NCBI RefSeq assembly: GCF_041020765.1
Contig: NZ_JBEUEJ010000008.1
From: Kineococcus terrestris
GTDB taxonomy: Bacteria > Actinomycetota > Actinomycetes > Actinomycetales > Kineococcaceae
Strand: one strand, 5' to 3'
Length of the DNA stretch: 64,000 nucleotides
A model generated the notes under the pieces. The model was not told where the DNA came from. It searched no databases and worked only from the letters and a program-made list of their open reading frames with translations. Below, in pieces: positions 59,130-64,000 of the stretch. A program made the translations under genes and the position numbers. The number at the start of each line of letters is the position of its first letter. The stretch's first letter is position 1.

Positions 59130-61429
59130 CCCGCAGCGCCCGGACCGCCTGCTGGGCGGGCCTCGCCTCCGCCGCCGTCGTCCTGTCCGTGCGGCCGCTG
59201 GTCTCCGGCACCGGCTGGCTCGTGCCCGCCCTGGCCGTCGTGGCCGCCGTCACCGGGACCGGCCTGCTCGTGCGCGCGCTGACCCGCCGGCCGGGGCTGG
59301 CCGCGGGCGTCCAGCTGCTCGTGCTCCTCGGCGCCGTCCTGGTCCTCTTCGGCGGCAGCACCACGGTGCTCGGCGTCGTCCCCACCTCCGCGACACCCGC
59401 CCGCCTGGCCCAGCTGTTCGGCGACGGCGTGCAGGTGGTGCGCAGCTACAGCGTGCCCGCGGTGGACCTGCGCGGGCTGCGGCTGCTGCTGGTGGCCGGC
59501 GCCGGGCTGACCGCGTGGGCCGTGGACCTGCTCGCCGTGGCCCTGCGCCACCCCGCCCTGGCCGGTGTGCCGCTGGCCGCGGTGTACGCGGTGCCGGTGG
59601 TGCTCGCCCCGGGCGGCTCCTCCGGGTGGGCGCTCGCGCTCGTCGCCGTCCCCTACCTCGTCCTGCTGGTCACCGCCGGTGACGGGCGCCGGCGCTGGGC
59701 GGGCTCCGCCCGCGCCGGCGTGCGCTCGGCCCGCACCGCGGCGGCCGCCGGCACGGGCGCGGTGGCGCTGGTGGCCGCCGTCGCGGTGCCCGCCGCCGTC
59801 CCCGGGCTCGACGAGCGCGCCCTCACCTTCGGCGGGGGCGGCGGCGACACCATCGCCGTCATCAACCCCATCCTCAACCTCAAGGCGAGCCTCGGGGCGC
59901 GCTCCGACGCGACGATCCTGTCCTACGAGACCGACGAGGACGACCCCGAGCCGCTGCGCATCGTCACCGCCGACGTCTTCGACGGGCAGACGTGGGCGCC
60001 GAGCACGGGCGCCGACATCCCCCGCCGCCAGCGCGTGCAGGACGGGCTCAGCGACCCGCCGGGGATGTCGGGGGCCGTCCGCGAGCAGTCCGCCGTGCGC
60101 CGGACCAGCATCGCGGTGCGCGGGCTGGACCAGACGTACCTGCCGCTGCCCTACCCCAGCACCCGCGTCGAGATCGACGGCGACTGGCTGTACGAGACGA
60201 GCAGCCTCAACGTGGTCGGCGACGGGGAGACGACCCGCGGGCGCACCTACACCGCCACCCACCTGGAGGTGCGCCCCACCGAGGAGCAGCTGCGCACCGC
60301 GCCACCCGCCCCCGGCGACGTGCAGGAGGTCTTCACGGCCCTGCCCGAGGGGCTGCCCGAGGTGGTGTTCGAGACCGCGCGCGAGGTGACCGCCGGTGCC
60401 GCCGACGCCTACGAGCGGGCGGCGCTCATGCAGCGCTGGTTCCGCTCCACCGGCGGCTTCACCTACTCCACGACCGCCCCCAACGACGGCGGCTCCGACG
60501 CCGTCGCCGCCTTCCTGCAGGAGAAGTCGGGCTTCTGCGTCCAGTACGCCTCCGCGATGGCCGTCATGGCCCGCACGCTGGGCATCCCCGCCCGGGTGGC
60601 CATCGGGTTCCTGCCCGGCGAGGAGGTGAGCGACGGGCGCTGGCGCATCAGCGCCCAGGACGCCCACGCCTGGCCCGAGCTGTGGTTCTCCGGTGTCGGC
60701 TGGGTCCGGTTCGAGCCCACCCCGGCCACCCGGACCGGGCAGTCGCCCTCCTACTCGCAGCCGCGCACCCCCGTCACGCCCGTCACGCCGAACGCTCCGG
60801 CCGCCGCGCCGCAGGGTCCGGGCCCGTCCGCGGACGCCCCGGCGCCGGAGGAGGAGACCAGCGCCGCGCAGGCGGGCGGGGCGGCGGGCGCCGACGGCGA
60901 GCTGACCGGCTGGCAGCGCGTCGCGGCCCTGCCGTGGGGCTGGCTGGCGCTCGGGCTCGCCGCGCTGGTCGCGCTGCTGCTGCCCGCCGCGTCCGCCGCG
61001 GCGCTGACGCGGCGGCGCTGGCGCGGCGCCGTGGACGGGGCGACGGCCGCCGAGGCCGCCTGGGCCGAGCTCGTCGACCGCACCCGCGACCTCGGGGCGC
61101 AGTGGCCGGCCTCGGCCACCCCGCGGCAGTCGGCCGCCGCGCTGGGACGGCTGGTGGACCTGCCCGGCCAGGCGCAGGAGGACCTGGCCCGGGTGCGCCG
61201 GGCGGTCGAGGGCGCCCGGTACGGCGCGGGCTCGCGGCCGTCCGCGCCGGGCGCGGGCGGCACCGGGGTGCTGACGCGCGCCGCGACCGGTGGCCGCCTC
61301 GTGCGCGCCGACGTGGACGCCGTGGTGGCGGCGGTGGCCCGCCAGCGCCCGGCGGTCGTGCGCTGGCGGGCGCGCCTGCTGCCCACCGCGGGGCTGCGGG
61401 CGCTGCTGGCCTGGTGGGACAGGGACTGA
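59126..61429 (+). CDS. Transmembrane transglutaminase-like protein (TgpA type)
   Basis: The 767 residues have about six N-terminal transmembrane segments (to about 225) and an extracytoplasmic part. It includes a transglutaminase-like core: YERAALMQRWFRSTGGFTYSTT, nucleophile Cys471 in KSGFCVQYASAMAVMARTLGIPARVAIGFLPGE, and His514 in AQDAHAWPELWFSGVGWVRFEPTP. A Pro/Ala linker leads to another transmembrane helix near 605-625 and a cytoplasmic helical tail. This DUF3488/transglutaminase layout follows MoxR and DUF58 in many actinobacteria. The substrate is unknown; cell-envelope proteins are likely. Confidence 0.92.
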   Translation: MTRSARTACWAGLASAAVVLSVRPLVSGTGWLVPALAVVAAVTGTGLLVRALTRRPGLAAGVQLLVLLGAVLVLFGGSTTVLGVVPTSATPARLAQLFGDGVQVVRSYSVPAVDLRGLRLLLVAGAGLTAWAVDLLAVALRHPALAGVPLAAVYAVPVVLAPGGSSGWALALVAVPYLVLLVTAGDGRRRWAGSARAGVRSARTAAAAGTGAVALVAAVAVPAAVPGLDERALTFGGGGGDTIAVINPILNLKASLGARSDATILSYETDEDDPEPLRIVTADVFDGQTWAPSTGADIPRRQRVQDGLSDPPGMSGAVREQSAVRRTSIAVRGLDQTYLPLPYPSTRVEIDGDWLYETSSLNVVGDGETTRGRTYTATHLEVRPTEEQLRTAPPAPGDVQEVFTALPEGLPEVVFETAREVTAGAADAYERAALMQRWFRSTGGFTYSTTAPNDGGSDAVAAFLQEKSGFCVQYASAMAVMARTLGIPARVAIGFLPGEEVSDGRWRISAQDAHAWPELWFSGVGWVRFEPTPATRTGQSPSYSQPRTPVTPVTPNAPAAAPQGPGPSADAPAPEEETSAAQAGGAAGADGELTGWQRVAALPWGWLALGLAALVALLLPAASAAALTRRRWRGAVDGATAAEAAWAELVDRTRDLGAQWPASATPRQSAAALGRLVDLPGQAQEDLARVRRAVEGARYGAGSRPSAPGAGGTGVLTRAATGGRLVRADVDAVVAAVARQRPAVVRWRARLLPTAGLRALLAWWDRD

Positions 61430-61524
61430 CCCTCTCCCCGCCGCCCGCCCGGTCGGCTCCCGGGGTGTTCCCGGCGGGGTTGCTGGGAGGCGTCGCCGGG
61501 CCGAGGGGGACGTCCTCCGACGCG

Positions 61525-61559
61525 CGACACCCGGCCGCGCGGTGCGCGGCCGGGTGTCG
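61525..61559. terminator. Perfect 16-bp hairpin between convergent genes
   Basis: 61525-61540 is fully complementary to 61544-61559 with a 3-nt loop. It lies between the plus-strand transglutaminase gene and the minus-strand DUF3040 gene, so it probably acts in both directions. It is the strongest hairpin seen in the window. Confidence 0.8.
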
Positions 61560-61608
61560 GGTCAGGTACGGGGTCGGGGCGCCGGGCCGGGAGGCCGGCG
61601 CCGCGGGG

Positions 61609-62010
61609 TCACCACTGGTTGCGGCGGCGGTCCCAGCGCTGCTCCATGCGTTCCATGAACGAGCCGCCGCGGCGCGGCTTGGGCCCGCTGGGCGGGCGCG
61701 GGCCCGATGCGGCGGGAGGCTGCCCGGCCGGCTTCGCGTCGGTCCCCCTGGCCGGAGAGAAGGCCCAGATGGTGCCGGCGAGCATGACGATGAAGCCGCC
61801 CGCCCCCAGCCAGATCTGGCTCGTGCTGACCCCGATGACGAGGAGCACGAGACCCACCACGACGGCGGCGATGCCGACGACCAGACGTCGGCGCGCACCC
61901 CCGGCTCCGTGGCGGGAACCCCGCATGGCGTTGGCGAACTTCGGATCGTCCGCGGACAGCGCACGTTCCATCTGCTCGAGCAGACGCTGCTCATGTTCAG
62001 AGAGCGGCAC
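61609..62010 (-). CDS. DUF3040 membrane protein
   Basis: The 133 residues begin VPLSEHEQRLLEQMERALSADDPKFANAMRG, the family hallmark, followed by two transmembrane segments (RLVVGIAAVVVGLVLLVIGV and IWLGAGGFIVMLAGTIWAF). A basic tail holds GSFMERMEQRWDRRRNQW. It is a small actinobacterial membrane protein of unknown function commonly found near dinB and mraZ. GTG 62010 is fixed by AGGAGG 5 nt upstream. Confidence 0.92.
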   Translation of the reverse strand: MPLSEHEQRLLEQMERALSADDPKFANAMRGSRHGAGGARRRLVVGIAAVVVGLVLLVIGVSTSQIWLGAGGFIVMLAGTIWAFSPARGTDAKPAGQPPAASGPRPPSGPKPRRGGSFMERMEQRWDRRRNQW

Positions 62011-62158
62011 CTGTACCTCCTGGCGTGCGCACGGTGAGGGTTCGAGGATAGGTCCCCGCGGGTGGGGGCGAAACTCGACTGGTCCATGGTCCCCCACCGC
62101 GTCCGCGTCCGGGGTCCGAACGCGTCGGTCGACGACCCGACGGCCCAACGCCCGGCCC

Positions 62159-63451
62159 CTACCAGGTGGTTCCCGCGGGCCCGTCGCCGGGTGCTCCGGC
62201 CGCGTCCGGCCCTCCCGCCGCCCCCGTCCCGCCGGGCGGGCCGAGCAGGGTGGCGGGGCGCACCGCCCCGTCGCCGAACCGGGCCCCGGCGCGGTCGACC
62301 GCCCCGTCGGCCTCGCGCCACCCGCGCTCGCGCTCGCCCAGCGCCAGCTGGTGCGGCTGACCGGCCGAGCGGGCCAGCCCCTCCAGGCGGACCCCGACCA
62401 GCCGCACCCGCGCGCGCTGCAGGCCGAGGGCGTCGAAGAGGTCGCGGGCGGTGGCGTGCACCTCGCGGGTGACGTCGGTGCGCTCGGCCAGCGTGCGCGA
62501 GCGGGTGATCGTGCTGAAGTCGGCGAAGCGCACCTTCAGCACGACGGTGCGCCCCGCCAGGCCGGCCGCGCGCGCCCGCGCCGCGGTCCGCTCGGCCAGC
62601 CGCAGCAGCTCCCGGTGCACGAGGCGGGGGTCGTCCACGTCGCGGGTGAAGGTGCGCTCGGCGCCGACGCTGCGCTCGGGGGCGGTCGCGACCACCCGCC
62701 GCTCGTCGCGCCCCCACGACAGGGCGTGCAGCCGGCGCCCGGTGCCCTCGCCCAGCGCGCGCACCAGCGTGGCGACGGGCGTGTGCGCGACGTCGGCCAC
62801 CGTGCGCAGCCCCAGCCGCAGCAGGACCTCCTCGGTGCGCTCGCCCACCCCCCACAGCGCCCCCACCGGCAGGGCGTGCAGGAAGGCCACCGTCCGCGCG
62901 CGCGGCACCACGAGCAGGCCGTCGGGCTTGGCCGCCGCCGAGGCCAGCTTCGCGACGAACGGCGCCGGGGCCACCCCCACCGAGCAGGTGATGCCCTGCT
63001 CGTCGGCGATCCGGTCGCGCAGCAGCCGCGCGATCCGGGCGGGACCGCCCAGCCGGCGCACGGCGCCCGCGACGTCGAGGAACGCCTCGTCCAGGCCCAG
63101 CGGCTCCACCACCGGGGTGACCGAGCGGAAGACCTCCACCACCCCGGCCGAGACGCGCGCGTAGTCGGCGTGGTGGGGGGTCAGCACCGTGGCCTCCGGG
63201 CACAGCCGGCGGGCGCGGCTGACCGGCATCGCCGCGTGCACGCCGCGGCGGCGCGCCTCGTACGTGGCCGACAGCACCACCCCGCGCGCCCCGCCGCCCA
63301 CCACGACCGGGGTGCCGGCGAGGTCGGGCCGGCGCAGCAGCTCCACGGACGCGTAGAAGGCGTCCATGTCGACGTGCAGCACCGTGCACCCGGTGTCGTC
63401 GGCGTCCGCACCGCCCCAGCCGCCCGGGCGGGGCGGGTGGCGCCGGCTCAC
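62159..63451 (-). CDS. dinB: DNA polymerase IV
   Basis: DinB is the Y-family translesion polymerase. The 430 residues show VLHVDMDAFYASVELLRRPDLAGTPVVVGGG (D28, D30), VLSATYEARRRGVHAAMPVSRARRLCPEATVL, PLGLDEAFLDV (D121, E122), TCSVGVAPAPFVAKLASAAAKPDGLLVV, LPVGALWGVGERTEEVLLRLGLRTVADVAHTP and the little-finger domain (VGAERTFTRDVDD ... RLVGVRLEGLA). A Gly/Ala/Pro tail of about 40 residues lacks a recognisable beta-clamp motif. Start GTG 63451 abuts a 9-bp tandem repeat. Confidence 0.95.
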   Translation of the reverse strand: MSRRHPPRPGGWGGADADDTGCTVLHVDMDAFYASVELLRRPDLAGTPVVVGGGARGVVLSATYEARRRGVHAAMPVSRARRLCPEATVLTPHHADYARVSAGVVEVFRSVTPVVEPLGLDEAFLDVAGAVRRLGGPARIARLLRDRIADEQGITCSVGVAPAPFVAKLASAAAKPDGLLVVPRARTVAFLHALPVGALWGVGERTEEVLLRLGLRTVADVAHTPVATLVRALGEGTGRRLHALSWGRDERRVVATAPERSVGAERTFTRDVDDPRLVHRELLRLAERTAARARAAGLAGRTVVLKVRFADFSTITRSRTLAERTDVTREVHATARDLFDALGLQRARVRLVGVRLEGLARSAGQPHQLALGERERGWREADGAVDRAGARFGDGAVRPATLLGPPGGTGAAGGPDAAGAPGDGPAGTTW

Positions 63452-63452
63452 G

Positions 63453-63525
63453 CCGGACCGCCCGGACCGCCCGGACCGCCCGGACCGCCCGGACCGCCCG
63501 GACCGCCCGGACCGCCCGGACCGCT
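63453..63525. repeat. 9-bp x 8 tandem repeat upstream of dinB
   Basis: Eight copies of CCGGACCGC lie immediately upstream of the dinB GTG and downstream of the methyltransferase stop. No supported gene covers them. They occupy the position of a dinB leader or ribosome site. Confidence 0.9.
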
Positions 63526-63571
63526 CGCGCCGTCCGCACCACCCGCGCCCCGCGCGGCGCGGGCGGGGGGA

Positions 63572-64000
63572 TCAGCCCCGCACGGCGTGCAGGTGCAGGT
63601 GCCCGGCCAGCGGCAGCAGCTCCGGCGAGCGCGAGGCCGCCGACTCCAGCGCGCGCAGCAGGGCGAGCTCGGCGTCGGACCCGGCGCTCGCCGGGGGCAC
63701 CACGTCGGCGAAGGTGCGGGTGCCCTCGACGTCGGTGACGGTGAACCCGGCCCGCTCGGCCAGCCCGGTGGCCGAGGCGCGGTCGAAGCGGCGGCGCAGG
63801 GGGTCGGTGGCGCTCCAGCGGTGCGCCTCGTCGGACAGGGCGTGCAGCGCCTGCTCCAGGCGGCCGGCCAGGGCGCGGGAGAGCACCGTCGCGGGCCACT
63901 GCGCCACCAGCAGGCTGAGCCGGCCGCCCGGGCGCAGGACGTCGTGGGCCGCGCGCAGCGCGGCGAGCGGGTCGTCGACCACCTCGAGCACGCCGTGGCA
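63572..64000 (-). CDS. SAM-dependent methyltransferase, partial (C-terminal part)
   Basis: The frame is open to the window edge, so the N-terminal part lies beyond it. The visible 142 residues begin CHGVLEVVDDPLAALRAAHDVLRPGGRLSLLVAQWPATVLSRALAG, which is motif IV onward of a class I methyltransferase. A helical RRFDRASATGLAERAGFTVTDVEGTRTFADVVPP and a tail PELLPLAGHLHLHAVRG follow. The internal GTG at 63991 is not the true start. The substrate cannot be inferred. It runs in the same direction as dinB and is followed by the 9-bp repeats. Confidence 0.85.
   Translation of the reverse strand, partial: CHGVLEVVDDPLAALRAAHDVLRPGGRLSLLVAQWPATVLSRALAGRLEQALHALSDEAHRWSATDPLRRRFDRASATGLAERAGFTVTDVEGTRTFADVVPPASAGSDAELALLRALESAASRSPELLPLAGHLHLHAVRG

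Noticed and set aside
63453..63525. CRISPR-like array or collagen-like Gly-Pro repeat protein
   Set aside because: Units are 9 bp with no spacers, so not CRISPR. The frame that reads through them joins shadow sequence of neighbouring genes, so no protein is supported.

Overview
The window is very GC-rich, GTG starts are common, and almost every gene junction in the operons is a 4-nt GTGA or ATGA overlap. Gene content and order (infC-DUF1844, PriA-type hisA, the dcw cluster running into sepF-yggT-divIVA-traR-lspA-rluD-dnaE, MoxR/DUF58/transglutaminase beside mraZ, DUF3040, dinB) are those of an actinomycete. A Kineosporiaceae/Kineococcus-like organism is my inference from overall impression and is not proven. 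I saw no rRNA, tRNA, CRISPR array, insertion sequence or prophage.

Layout. 1-54 is an uninterrupted C tract, probably a contig-end artefact. 64-12188 is housekeeping: infC (apparently with an AUC start), a DUF1844 protein, a DoxX-like protein, an SseB-like protein, and a minus-strand histidine group (hisD, hisC, hisB, hisH, priA) with a hydroxyacid dehydrogenase and an unknown gene embedded in it. A PhzF-like protein, a LON-domain protein, a YbaK-like deacylase and a small membrane protein follow.

12239-30020 is an accessory surface-polysaccharide locus. It holds two GT2 genes sharing an apparently identical 854-bp block that includes the upstream region, further GT2, GT4 and GT14 glycosyltransferases, a GT2-GT2 fusion, a GT2-polysaccharide deacetylase fusion, a flippase, a large polytopic membrane protein, a secreted GH16-like enzyme and a hexapeptide acyltransferase. 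Together these could build, modify, export and trim a cell-surface glycan, but the polymer cannot be read from sequence.

30158-56217 is one long minus-strand block. Transcription enters at mraZ and runs through rsmH, ftsL, ftsI, murE, murF, mraY, murD, ftsW, murG, murC and ftsQ, then ftsZ, pgeF, yggS, sepF, yggT, divIVA, a TraR/DksA zinc-finger gene, lspA, rluD and dnaE. These genes make lipid II, assemble the divisome and organise polar growth. The mraZ promoter carries three TGGAG repeats on a 10-bp period lying over its core, which is the expected form of a MraZ autoregulatory operator. ftsZ is set apart from ftsQ by a perfect hairpin and a 240-bp spacer.

56650-61429 on the plus strand is a MoxR ATPase - DUF58 - transmembrane transglutaminase operon, divergent from mraZ and closed by a perfect 16-bp hairpin. 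61609-64000 holds a DUF3040 membrane protein, DNA polymerase IV, a 9-bp x 8 tandem repeat and the C-terminal part of a methyltransferase that runs off the window.
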